DNA of 62,702 bases from Spirochaetia bacterium (lineage in GTDB: Bacteria; Spirochaetota; Spirochaetia; Sphaerochaetales; Sphaerochaetaceae). Under the pieces are notes generated by a model. That model searched no databases, was not told where the DNA came from, and saw only the letters and a program-made list of their open reading frames with translations. Position numbers and translations under genes: made by a program. Below, piece after piece: positions 43,638-51,508 of the stretch (position 1 is its first letter; every line of letters begins with the position of its first letter). The stretch is taken from NCBI GenBank assembly GCA_009930325.1, contig RZYO01000004.1, positions 1 to 62,702 of the forward strand, given 5' to 3'.

Positions 43638-44636
43638 TTATTTAAGTGTTTTTCTTACAATAATTTTAGGGGTTATACTAACCTCATCTTTCATATCGAA
43701 TAAAAATTCATGTTTTGTAGGATTTATCCTACTTAACAAATAATTGACAGCAATTTGGCATTTTAATTCAATAGATTGATCTAATGTAGTAAGAGCTAAA
43801 AGAGATGCTATTGGCATGTTATCAAACCCCATAATTCCAATATCTTTTGGAATTGAATAATTGTTTTCCATAAGATATCTATATCCCCCTGCTGCCATAT
43901 CATCACAACCAAAAAATATTGCTTCAGGTGGTTTTTTTAAATTCATTAATTGTTTAGTAGCTTCATAACCACCCTCAGATGATAATTCAACACTAATATG
44001 GTATTTTTCATTGAATTCTATATTTTGAGTTTCTAAAGCACTTTTAAAACCCATATATCTATCTCTAATATGTTCATCAAAAGGTTTCCAACTAACAAAA
44101 GCTAAATTATGATATCCTCTAGAAAGTAAATAGAGCGCAGCATCATTACATCCAATGAAATTGTTATTATGTATACTAAATTCTCCTTTACATCTAGTTT
44201 GTAAAAGAACAATTGGAATTTGATTTAATTCAAAAAACTTTCTAGCTTTTTCATCAACTAAAGCAGCACTAATAATTAAACCATCTATTTTATTTAAATA
44301 TTCCGGATGTTGATTGAAATAACTGTTTATATATTGTCTTTTTTTTATATCAAAAACTAATAATTGATAGTTTGTGTCAGATAATAATTCACTAATACAG
44401 CCAATAAGAGAGGAAGCAAATACTGATTTAGGATTAGAGATTGTTAATCCAATTATCATATTTGATTTTTTCCTTCTACTTTCATTAATAGAAAATCCTA
44501 GCTCATCAAGTTGAGATAATATAGCTTCCCTAGTTGTTTTATTAACTAGCTCTGGATGATTAATTACTCTTGATAAAGTGCTAGCACTTACTCCTAATTG
44601 TTGTGAAAGATTTCTTACTGTAAATTTTTTATCCAT
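43638..44636 (-). CDS. LacI-family transcriptional regulator
   Basis: A 332-aa repressor-type regulator. The helix-turn-helix is VRNLSQQLGVSASTLSRVIN (about residues 6-25), followed by the hinge segment. The effector-binding domain has the type I periplasmic-binding fold: LIGCISELLSDTNYQLLVFD, GFDNMPIASLLALTTLDQS and the FFGCDDMAAGGY core. The start at 44636 (MDKKFTVRN) has no ribosome-binding site but lies 6 bases after a -10 box, so the message may be leaderless; a TTG at 44672 is inside the promoter and unlikely. It is the first gene of the sugar operon and probably represses itself and the operon through the palindromes at 44699-44840. Confidence 0.88.
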   Translation of the reverse strand: MDKKFTVRNLSQQLGVSASTLSRVINHPELVNKTTREAILSQLDELGFSINESRRKKSNMIIGLTISNPKSVFASSLIGCISELLSDTNYQLLVFDIKKRQYINSYFNQHPEYLNKIDGLIISAALVDEKARKFFELNQIPIVLLQTRCKGEFSIHNNNFIGCNDAALYLLSRGYHNLAFVSWKPFDEHIRDRYMGFKSALETQNIEFNEKYHISVELSSEGGYEATKQLMNLKKPPEAIFFGCDDMAAGGYRYLMENNYSIPKDIGIMGFDNMPIASLLALTTLDQSIELKCQIAVNYLLSRINPTKHEFLFDMKDEVSITPKIIVRKTLK

Positions 44637-44642
44637 ATGTAA

Positions 44643-44672
44643 ATAATAAAATTTAATATGAGCTGCTGTCAA
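44643..44672 (-). promoter_or_regulatory. Promoter of lacI and the sugar operon
   Basis: On the minus strand, a perfect TTGACA (44672-44667) and TATTAT (44648-44643) are separated by 18 bases. Only 6 bases separate the -10 box from the ATG at 44636, so transcription would begin at the start codon. Confidence 0.65.
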
Positions 44673-44698
44673 ATTTTTATTAGCTTGTTTCTTAGAAT

Positions 44699-44720
44699 AA
44701 TTATGAAACGTTTCATAATT
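44699..44720. promoter_or_regulatory. LacI-type operator, perfect palindrome
   Basis: A perfect 22-bp palindrome with arms AATTATGAAAC and GTTTCATAATT. Its centre TGAAACGTTTCA has the CG-centred symmetry typical of LacI/CcpA family operators. The centre lies about 74 bases upstream of the predicted start of the adjacent lacI gene. Confidence 0.8.
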
Positions 44721-44801
44721 TTTTAGTATTAAAATTTAGTATTTTCTTGTTCTATAGGTAAATATATGAATTATGAAATTTGAGTTTTGAATAAAAAATA
44801 A

Positions 44802-44840
44802 AATATTATGAAATTTTTTATTGAAATGTTTCATAATATT
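44802..44840. promoter_or_regulatory. Second, nested operator-like inverted repeat
   Basis: AATATTATGAAA (44802-44813) and TTTCATAATATT (44829-44840) form a perfect 12-bp inverted repeat with 15 bases between. Inside it, TGAAATGTTTCA (44822-44833) is a one-mismatch copy of the core of the palindrome at 44699-44720. A lone half-site AATTATGAAA is at 44769-44778. Confidence 0.65.
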
Positions 44841-44866
44841 TTTTTGGAAATATCATTAATTTATAT

Positions 44867-44893
44867 AAAAAAAAGGCCTAAAGACCTTTTTTT
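44867..44893 (-). terminator. Terminator overlapping the end of the phosphatase gene
   Basis: On the minus strand, AAAAAAAGGTC pairs with GGCCTTTTTTT (one G-U pair) around a four-base loop. The stem contains the last codons and stop of the phosphatase gene (44878) and ends in a T-run. It separates aroB-phosphatase transcription from the operator region. Confidence 0.7.
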
Positions 44894-45339
44894 ATTATAA
44901 AGTTTAATAAGTTGGTGCACCCTAGATATATATCATCATAAGTTTCTATAAAGTTATTAGTGTACCAAGGATCTCTGATATCTCTATTTATATCTGAATA
45001 AGATAGCAGTAAAGAAATTTTATTATAATCTGATTTATCAATTATTTTTTTTAGATTATAAATATTATTTTTATCCATACAAATGAGATAGTCGTATTCT
45101 TTAGCTATATCTTTTGTAATTTGATAAGCTTTGTGTTCTATTAATTCAATGTTATTTTTTTTTAAAATATTTATTGTCCCATAATGAGGAGGATTTGATA
45201 TTTCCTCCCTACTTGTAGCACTAGAATCAATTTGAAAATAAGAATCGAGATTTTTTTCTTTAACTAGATGAGAAAAAATACTTTGAGCCATTGGGCTTCG
45301 GCAAATATTTCCATGGCAAACAAACATTACTTTAACCAT
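44878..45339 (-). CDS. Low-molecular-weight protein tyrosine phosphatase
   Basis: A 153-aa phosphatase. The catalytic loop CHGNICRS (C-x5-R-S) is near residues 8-15, and the general-acid Asp is in RDPWY near residue 121. Length and order match the family. Substrates may be phosphotyrosine proteins or arginine-phosphorylated proteins; neither can be chosen from sequence. It overlaps aroB by 8 bases and is the last gene of a two-gene leftward unit. There is no tyrosine kinase or capsule gene nearby. Confidence 0.9.
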   Translation of the reverse strand: MVKVMFVCHGNICRSPMAQSIFSHLVKEKNLDSYFQIDSSATSREEISNPPHYGTINILKKNNIELIEHKAYQITKDIAKEYDYLICMDKNNIYNLKKIIDKSDYNKISLLLSYSDINRDIRDPWYTNNFIETYDDIYLGCTNLLNFIIKKGL

Positions 45340-46408
45340 TATTACACCCTATTGGATTACTAATAACTAAATTCATAATTGTATTTTTAGATAAACCTGT
45401 TAAAACATATTTACCTTGATTCTCCATTAAAACAAATTGAACTACACCATCTTTCTTCTTTTTATCTTTTTGAATTGTGTTATAGAAATCTATCCATTCG
45501 CCCCTACCTATTTTATGATCAATATCATAATTATAAGCTTTAAATAGACGAATAGCATGAAGTGCAAAATTTTCATCAATAATTTTTAATTCTAGACTAG
45601 CTTCCAGAGCTCTAACACAACCCCAAGCAACGGCTTCTCCATGAGAAAATTTTGAAAATCTTCCACAAGATTCCAAAGCATGACCAAAAGTATGTCCCAA
45701 ATTTAAGGCTTGTCTAATACCAAATTTTTCTTCAGGGTCTTTTTCAATATAGTCTTTTTTTACTTCTAAGCTCATTTGTAATAAACTTAATAACGTGTTT
45801 TCATCTCGTAATAAAATTTGACTTTTTCTTGATATTAAAAATTTATGTAGACTTTCATCTTTAGAAAGTAAAGCGTGCTTTAAAACTTCAGCCAAACCAT
45901 TATGATATTCTCTCTCACTTAAACTTTTTAATAGTTGAGGACAAATAAGTACCTCTTTTGCGGGGTAAAAAGAGCCAACAAGGTTTTTTGCACCCATAAA
46001 ATCACAACCAGTTTTACCACCTAGTGTTGCATCAACCATACATAATAAGGATGTAGGAACTAAAATAACTTTACATCCCCTCATATATATTGAAGCAGCA
46101 AAAGCAGCTAAATCACAAACAACACCGCCACCAAATCCTATTATATAGTCATCTCTAGATAAGCCTTCTTCCACACATACTCGCAATATTTTTTCAACAG
46201 AAGCTAATGTTTTGGATTTTTCACCTGCATTTAATATAATATTAGTTGGAGGTAGTCTTTTAAATAAATTTGCTGTATTTGAATCAGCAACCCACAAAGC
46301 TTTATTACCAAAAGCTGCAAGTTTGGAAGAGAGTTCATTTAAATCATTTAAATAGCTAACATGAGTTTCTTTTCCACAAGATAATTTTACATTCATTATT
46401 TCATTCAT
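45332..46408 (-). CDS. aroB: 3-dehydroquinate synthase
   Basis: A 358-aa NAD+- and metal-dependent enzyme that cyclises DAHP to 3-dehydroquinate, the second step of the shikimate pathway. NAGEKSKTLASVEKIL and GFGGGVVCDLAAFAASIYMRG (NAD-binding GGG near residues 97-100) are clear. VPTSLLCMVDATLGGKTGCD follows, then metal-ligand residues in EVLKHALL (Glu) and LNLGHTFGHALE (His, about 240). No Shine-Dalgarno sequence is evident before the ATG at 46408; ATG 46396 is an alternative. It overlaps the phosphatase gene by 8 bases and is divergent from the cysteine desulfurase gene. Confidence 0.93.
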   Translation of the reverse strand: MNEIMNVKLSCGKETHVSYLNDLNELSSKLAAFGNKALWVADSNTANLFKRLPPTNIILNAGEKSKTLASVEKILRVCVEEGLSRDDYIIGFGGGVVCDLAAFAASIYMRGCKVILVPTSLLCMVDATLGGKTGCDFMGAKNLVGSFYPAKEVLICPQLLKSLSEREYHNGLAEVLKHALLSKDESLHKFLISRKSQILLRDENTLLSLLQMSLEVKKDYIEKDPEEKFGIRQALNLGHTFGHALESCGRFSKFSHGEAVAWGCVRALEASLELKIIDENFALHAIRLFKAYNYDIDHKIGRGEWIDFYNTIQKDKKKKDGVVQFVLMENQGKYVLTGLSKNTIMNLVISNPIGCNNG

Positions 46409-46502
46409 ATTAATAAATATATCATATTTTAATATTGAATGACTATAATTTTTATTAATTAAAGACTTGAAAATTTTATGATTTTAATAAAGTATATTAT
46501 TC

Positions 46503-47630
46503 ATGTCTAAATATTTTGATAATGCTGCAACTACAGCAATAAATGAAAGAGCTTTAAGCTCTTATAATAATACAGCTTTAACTTTTTTTGCTAACCCATC
46601 AGCAAGTCATTCCTTAGGAAATTTAGCAAAAGAATGTCTTGAAACTACAAGAAATGATATCTCTAATTTATTAAAGGTTAATCCTAGTAATATATATTTT
46701 ACTTCTGGTGGAACAGAATCTAATAGTATTGTTTTGTCTTCTTTATTATGGAGTAGATCAAAAACTCCAGGAGATGTGATTATAAGTAAAGCTGAACATG
46801 CAAGTGTTTCTAATTTTGAAAGAATCTTAGTGGAAAAAGGATATAAAGTAATCAAAATTGATGCTCCTAATGGTTTTGTTTCTCCAAGTACTCTAGATAA
46901 TCTAATTAATAAAAACACAAAAATGGTATTAATTCAAACTGTAAATAATGTTATAGGATCGATAAATGATATTAAATCTTTAGTTAATGTTGTTAGAAAT
47001 AAAGAAAAAGAAATTAATAGAAAAATACATTTCCATACTGATGCTGTTCAAGCTTTGACCAAAATTGAGTTTGATTTAACAGATTTAGATGTCGACAGTG
47101 CTTCATTTTCTGCTCATAAATTTCATGGTCCTAGAGGTATTGGTTTTCTATATAATAAAAGCCAAAGTTTACAAGCTTTATCTAGAGGCGGAAATCAGGA
47201 AAAGGGATTAAGAGCTGGTACTGAAAATTTGGCAGCTATTGTTGCAATGAAAGTTGCTCTTGAAGAAAGTTTACAATTAAATAATGAGAATGTTATAAAA
47301 ATTAATAAATATGTTAGAAGCAATTTAAAGCCTAAAATTTTATCCCCTAGTTCAAATTGTTCTCCATTTATTATTAATTTTAGTGTTAATAATTTCCCCT
47401 CTGAAGTTTTTACTAGAATATTAGATGATGAAGGATTCATCGTTTCATCAGGTTCTGCTTGTAGTAATAATGTGAAAAACAAAGGTGAAAATATATTAAC
47501 TTCAATGAATTTTAAAGCAGATGACGCAAAATCGAGTATAAGGATTTCATTTGAAAAAAAGACATCATATGAAAGTGTTGTATCTCTTGTTACAAAAATA
47601 AACTCTTTATATGATACACTTGTAAGGTAG
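46503..47630 (+). CDS. Cysteine desulfurase, NifS/IscS-like
   Basis: A 375-aa PLP enzyme that removes sulfur from cysteine. FDNAATTA is at the N-terminus. FTSGGTESNS, AEHASVSN and HTDAVQALTKI lead to the PLP lysine in SAHKFHGPRG (about residues 201-210). The persulfide-forming cysteine is in SSGSACSNN (about 316-324), in a loop of the group I (IscS/NifS) type. No Shine-Dalgarno sequence precedes the ATG. It lies 6 bases before thiI, so it is probably the dedicated sulfur donor for 4-thiouridine formation, as in the NifZ-ThiI pair of Bacillus. No iscU or suf genes are adjacent. Confidence 0.92.
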   Translation: MSKYFDNAATTAINERALSSYNNTALTFFANPSASHSLGNLAKECLETTRNDISNLLKVNPSNIYFTSGGTESNSIVLSSLLWSRSKTPGDVIISKAEHASVSNFERILVEKGYKVIKIDAPNGFVSPSTLDNLINKNTKMVLIQTVNNVIGSINDIKSLVNVVRNKEKEINRKIHFHTDAVQALTKIEFDLTDLDVDSASFSAHKFHGPRGIGFLYNKSQSLQALSRGGNQEKGLRAGTENLAAIVAMKVALEESLQLNNENVIKINKYVRSNLKPKILSPSSNCSPFIINFSVNNFPSEVFTRILDDEGFIVSSGSACSNNVKNKGENILTSMNFKADDAKSSIRISFEKKTSYESVVSLVTKINSLYDTLVR

Positions 47631-47636
47631 GAAATA

Positions 47637-48830
47637 GTGGAAAATAAAATATATTTAGTAAGACTTGGAGAAATTTCATTAAAAGGATTAAATAGACCTT
47701 TTTTTGAAAAAATATTAAAAAATAATATTAAATTAAAATTAAGACCTTTTCATAATAGAGTTACAAAACAAAAAGGTCGCTTATATTTTGAAATTGATTC
47801 AAATTGTAGTGATGAGCAATGTGAATTAGCTTTTTCAACTACTTTTGGAGTTGTTGGTTATGCAAAATGTGTGAAATGTAAAAAAGATCCTCAAATAATT
47901 AAAGAAACTGTTAGATCTTTAATTAAAGAATATAAATTTACTGATGAAGGAACTTTTAAAGTACAAGCAAAAAGAAGTGATAAAAGCTTTGAATTAAGTT
48001 CATATGATTTATCTTGTGAGATTGCAAAAGTTATTCATGAAGAATATCCAAAATTAACAGTTAATTTGAAAAATCCTGACAATACTTTATATATAGAAAT
48101 TAGAAATAAAGCATATATTTATACCTCAGAAAAGAAAGGTCCTAACGGACTGCCTGTCTCTACTGCTGGAAAAGGTATGCTTTTATTATCTGGTGGGATT
48201 GATAGTCCTGTAGCAGGTTATAAAATGGCTTCTAGAGGTCTAAAAATGGAATGTATATATTTTCATGCTTATCCCTATACTTCTGATATGGCCTTAGAAA
48301 AAGTTAAAATATTAGCTTCTAAAATTGCTCCATTTTTACAAGGTACTAGGCTTCACGTTGTTCCTTTTACTGAACAACAATTATGGATTAAATCTCATTG
48401 TAATGAAGAAGAAACAACTTTAATGTTTAGAGCATGTATGATGAAGGTTGCAACAATGTTGGCTAAAAAGAATAACGGTTCTTGTTTAGTCACAGGAGAA
48501 GCTTTATCTCAAGTAGCTAGTCAAACTTTAGATTCAATGGCTTTTACTGATTCAACTACCGATATGTTAATTATTAGACCTTTAGTTGGAATGAATAAAG
48601 AAGAAATAATGATTACAGCAAATAATATTGATACTTATGAAACTTCAATATTGCCATATGAGGATTGCTGTGTAATTTTTAGTCCAAAACATCCTTTAAC
48701 ACGACCAATTATTGAAGTTCAAACACAGCACTATAATGAAATGAATATTGATGGATTGTTAGAAAAGGCTGTTGAAGAAGCAGTAATTTATGATTTTTAT
48801 TCTAGTGGAAAAGAATGTATTAAAAACTAG
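47637..48830 (+). CDS. thiI: tRNA 4-thiouridine sulfurtransferase
   Basis: A 397-aa ThiI. An N-terminal ferredoxin-like and THUMP region (about residues 1-170) binds tRNA. The PP-loop adenylation motif is LLSGGIDSPVAGY (about 182-194), with EALSQVASQTLDS and EDCCVIFSPKHP downstream. The C-terminal rhodanese domain of the E. coli protein is absent, as in Bacillus, so sulfur comes directly from the desulfurase encoded just upstream. It starts with GTG at 47637, after AAGGTAGG that includes the stop of the desulfurase gene. The 3' end overlaps the convergent metalloprotease gene by 11 bases. Confidence 0.93.
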   Translation: MENKIYLVRLGEISLKGLNRPFFEKILKNNIKLKLRPFHNRVTKQKGRLYFEIDSNCSDEQCELAFSTTFGVVGYAKCVKCKKDPQIIKETVRSLIKEYKFTDEGTFKVQAKRSDKSFELSSYDLSCEIAKVIHEEYPKLTVNLKNPDNTLYIEIRNKAYIYTSEKKGPNGLPVSTAGKGMLLLSGGIDSPVAGYKMASRGLKMECIYFHAYPYTSDMALEKVKILASKIAPFLQGTRLHVVPFTEQQLWIKSHCNEEETTLMFRACMMKVATMLAKKNNGSCLVTGEALSQVASQTLDSMAFTDSTTDMLIIRPLVGMNKEEIMITANNIDTYETSILPYEDCCVIFSPKHPLTRPIIEVQTQHYNEMNIDGLLEKAVEEAVIYDFYSSGKECIKN

Positions 48831-51342
48831 TAAAAAAAGAAACTTGTAATTTTAGTTCTTTGTTAGATAAATCATAATAATATCTAAATCCAGGATATAA
48901 TTTTACAAAATTTAATTTAGTTTGTGTAATGGAAGATGTAAATACTGTATAGGCAGATATTACATCTTCTTTATAATTTAAATATACTTGAATATTATTT
49001 AAATAGTATGGAATTTTAACAAAAGACTTTTGTATTTCCATATTAAATAGTAATAAACTTAAAGATACATTTTGAGAAAAATTATTTAAATTATATTCAT
49101 AAGATATTTTTAAAGGTAAATTTATTGTAAATCGGTTTTCTTTTATATAGGGGATTAAATACGGTATCCTTAAATTAGCTTTTATCAGATTTTGATTATA
49201 AAAACTATTTGTAGAATAGTCATAAATAGATCTTATATTGTAAGCTAGATAGTATGAGAATTTGTTATCTAATGTAGGGCCAACATTTGTAGTAAAACCA
49301 TACCCTATTTCACTTGAATTTCCAATGTATGAAACTATATCAGTTTTATTATAAAATCCTAAATAAATAAAATTATTATTATTATTTTCAAAAATTCGAT
49401 TATTTTCACTTTCAATTGCAAAATTAGTATTATTCTGAGAATTTATTATTTGCCCATCTAAATAAAAACTTAATCTTGAATTTTTATTACCTGTAATTGA
49501 ACTTAAATTTAATACTAAATTATAATCAAAATTATTATTTAAGTTTAAGTTTGCTATAAGTTCTGTATTTAAAAATTCTGCTGGGTCTAAACTATTGAAA
49601 TATATGGAAGATGCTATACCATTTGTATCTGGTAAAACAAAAGGAAAAAAACTTCCTTTAAAAATATATTTAAATAAATTATAATTGCCCATTATTGATA
49701 AGTCGTATGTGATATCTGCATAGTCTTTAATGCTTCTATTTATTTTTTTTAAAGGATATTCTTTAAAATTAAAATTATAAATGGAAGTTTTAATTAGCTT
49801 ATTATTATCAGTATATTTTGAAATAAAATAAACATTATTATCTATTTTAATTGGATTGTAAACTCCACCAATAATATCAAAACTATTAATAAAAAGTTTA
49901 TTAGTATCTATTTCAATATAGGATAAACGAGGAAGTTGATTATATTTTATTGTTGAAAGAATTATTTTATTATTGTCAATTGAAAAATCAATTACTTCAA
50001 TATCATCATTAATTTGATAAGAGGTTATTTGATTGTCATTTTGAATTATCGAAATCGTATCTTTTGAATTATATCTTGATAGAAAAACAATTTTATCATT
50101 AATAATATCTATTTTTTGAACTGATTCGTTATTACTTAATGGTATTTTTTTAACAATTTCTTTATTTTTAAGAAATGCAATATATTGTTTTTGTCCTTCA
50201 TTATATATTCCAACAATATTTGATTTAAAATATATTCCCATTTTGAAATGGTCTAAAATAAAAGAATCTTTTTCTCCATCTTTATAAATAATAGTTTCAG
50301 TTTTTTCTAAAGGGTTATTTTTAATAGCACTTATTACAAAAGTATCATCATTATAAGAAATATTATAAGAATTACTAATATATTTTATTATAGTATCACC
50401 CGTTTCTATATTTTTAACGCTATCATTTCTTATTTGATAAACCAAAGCTGTATTGTTTTCTTTTATCAAAGAGCTTGGGGTATAATCATAATTTGTTGTG
50501 TCTATTTCTTTTGTATTAATTATTAAAAAAGACTCTTTAAATAAATCGTAGACATCATAAATACTTTCATTAAATACTTTTTTAAAGGCATAATTTGGAT
50601 CAATAAATAATATTTGAAATTTTGATAATTGATAAACATATTCTTGATATTTTTCAATTCCATATTTTTCTAATAAAAATTTATTAAAAAAAGATCCATA
50701 TAAATAAAAGACATCACTTGGATAGGTATCTCTATTTCCTTGAACTTCATTATATTTTAAGAATTTATTTTCCAACCTTCCTTGAAGTAATCTAGATCTA
50801 TATAAGTTGGAGTTTAAGCGACCTTCATTTGTATTACTTTCACTTAAAACAGCATATCCTTCAGCATTGAATGAAGTAACGTTTAATAAGGAATTTGTTA
50901 TACTTTGAGAGAAAAAACGCCTAATAAAATTATTTTCTCCCATGAGAGTTAGAGCATGTGTTAATTCATGTTTAAAAATATTTAATATATAATTCTCATT
51001 AAATACATTTAATGAATTATCAGTAGCTATAGTGTTATAAAGAACAATATGCGGTGATGGCATAAGAGAAAAATAAGCATTAAATTCTTGGATATCACTA
51101 GTAATTACTACTTCTATTTTCTGAGTTCTATTTTTTAAATTAAATAAAGTAATTATATTATTATATATAGTTTCACATGAATTATATATTTGAAATCCTT
51201 CATTTATAGAGGCATCATCAAATATGATTTCAAAATTATTTGTTTCTAAAGTATTTAATTTTTTGTAGTTGTCAAAAACCCCTGCAAAAAGATTATTAAT
51301 TGATATTAATAATACAAATAAGATAATAATATTTCGTTTCAT
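48820..51342 (-). CDS. Exported metalloprotease with propeller-like middle and C-terminal beta-barrel
   Basis: An 840-aa protein. A signal peptide (about residues 1-20, ending LFA) is followed by a gluzincin-type zinc protease domain with HELTH (125-129) and, 32 residues after the second His, EGYA (Glu about 161). Residues about 290-560 show repeated short beta units (such as TIIYKDGEKDSFILD and NDKIVFLSRYNSKDTIS), suggesting a propeller. The last 270 residues alternate polar and hydrophobic residues with many Y/N and end in F-T-S-F, consistent with an outer-membrane barrel and its C-terminal aromatic signal. No Shine-Dalgarno sequence is seen; TATATT lies 7 bases before the ATG. Peptidase-MA-like plus barrel is an inference. 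Substrate unknown. Confidence 0.65.
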   Translation of the reverse strand: MKRNIIILFVLLISINNLFAGVFDNYKKLNTLETNNFEIIFDDASINEGFQIYNSCETIYNNIITLFNLKNRTQKIEVVITSDIQEFNAYFSLMPSPHIVLYNTIATDNSLNVFNENYILNIFKHELTHALTLMGENNFIRRFFSQSITNSLLNVTSFNAEGYAVLSESNTNEGRLNSNLYRSRLLQGRLENKFLKYNEVQGNRDTYPSDVFYLYGSFFNKFLLEKYGIEKYQEYVYQLSKFQILFIDPNYAFKKVFNESIYDVYDLFKESFLIINTKEIDTTNYDYTPSSLIKENNTALVYQIRNDSVKNIETGDTIIKYISNSYNISYNDDTFVISAIKNNPLEKTETIIYKDGEKDSFILDHFKMGIYFKSNIVGIYNEGQKQYIAFLKNKEIVKKIPLSNNESVQKIDIINDKIVFLSRYNSKDTISIIQNDNQITSYQINDDIEVIDFSIDNNKIILSTIKYNQLPRLSYIEIDTNKLFINSFDIIGGVYNPIKIDNNVYFISKYTDNNKLIKTSIYNFNFKEYPLKKINRSIKDYADITYDLSIMGNYNLFKYIFKGSFFPFVLPDTNGIASSIYFNSLDPAEFLNTELIANLNLNNNFDYNLVLNLSSITGNKNSRLSFYLDGQIINSQNNTNFAIESENNRIFENNNNNFIYLGFYNKTDIVSYIGNSSEIGYGFTTNVGPTLDNKFSYYLAYNIRSIYDYSTNSFYNQNLIKANLRIPYLIPYIKENRFTINLPLKISYEYNLNNFSQNVSLSLLLFNMEIQKSFVKIPYYLNNIQVYLNYKEDVISAYTVFTSSITQTKLNFVKLYPGFRYYYDLSNKELKLQVSFFTSF

Positions 51343-51508
51343 TTAATAAAATATAACACAATTAAATTAAATAAAAAATAGATTAAAATAGTTTTTTTTT
51401 ATTAATAGACTATCTTTAATCTGACATTTTTAGTATATTTTCTCATTATATGTAATGATAAAATTAAGATTTTTAATATCTAAATTTTAAAATTAACAAG
51501 GATATTTT

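Noticed and set aside
44637-44672. TTG start for the LacI regulator at 44672
   Set aside because: The TTG is part of the TTGACA box, and the added residues are not part of the helix-turn-helix domain.
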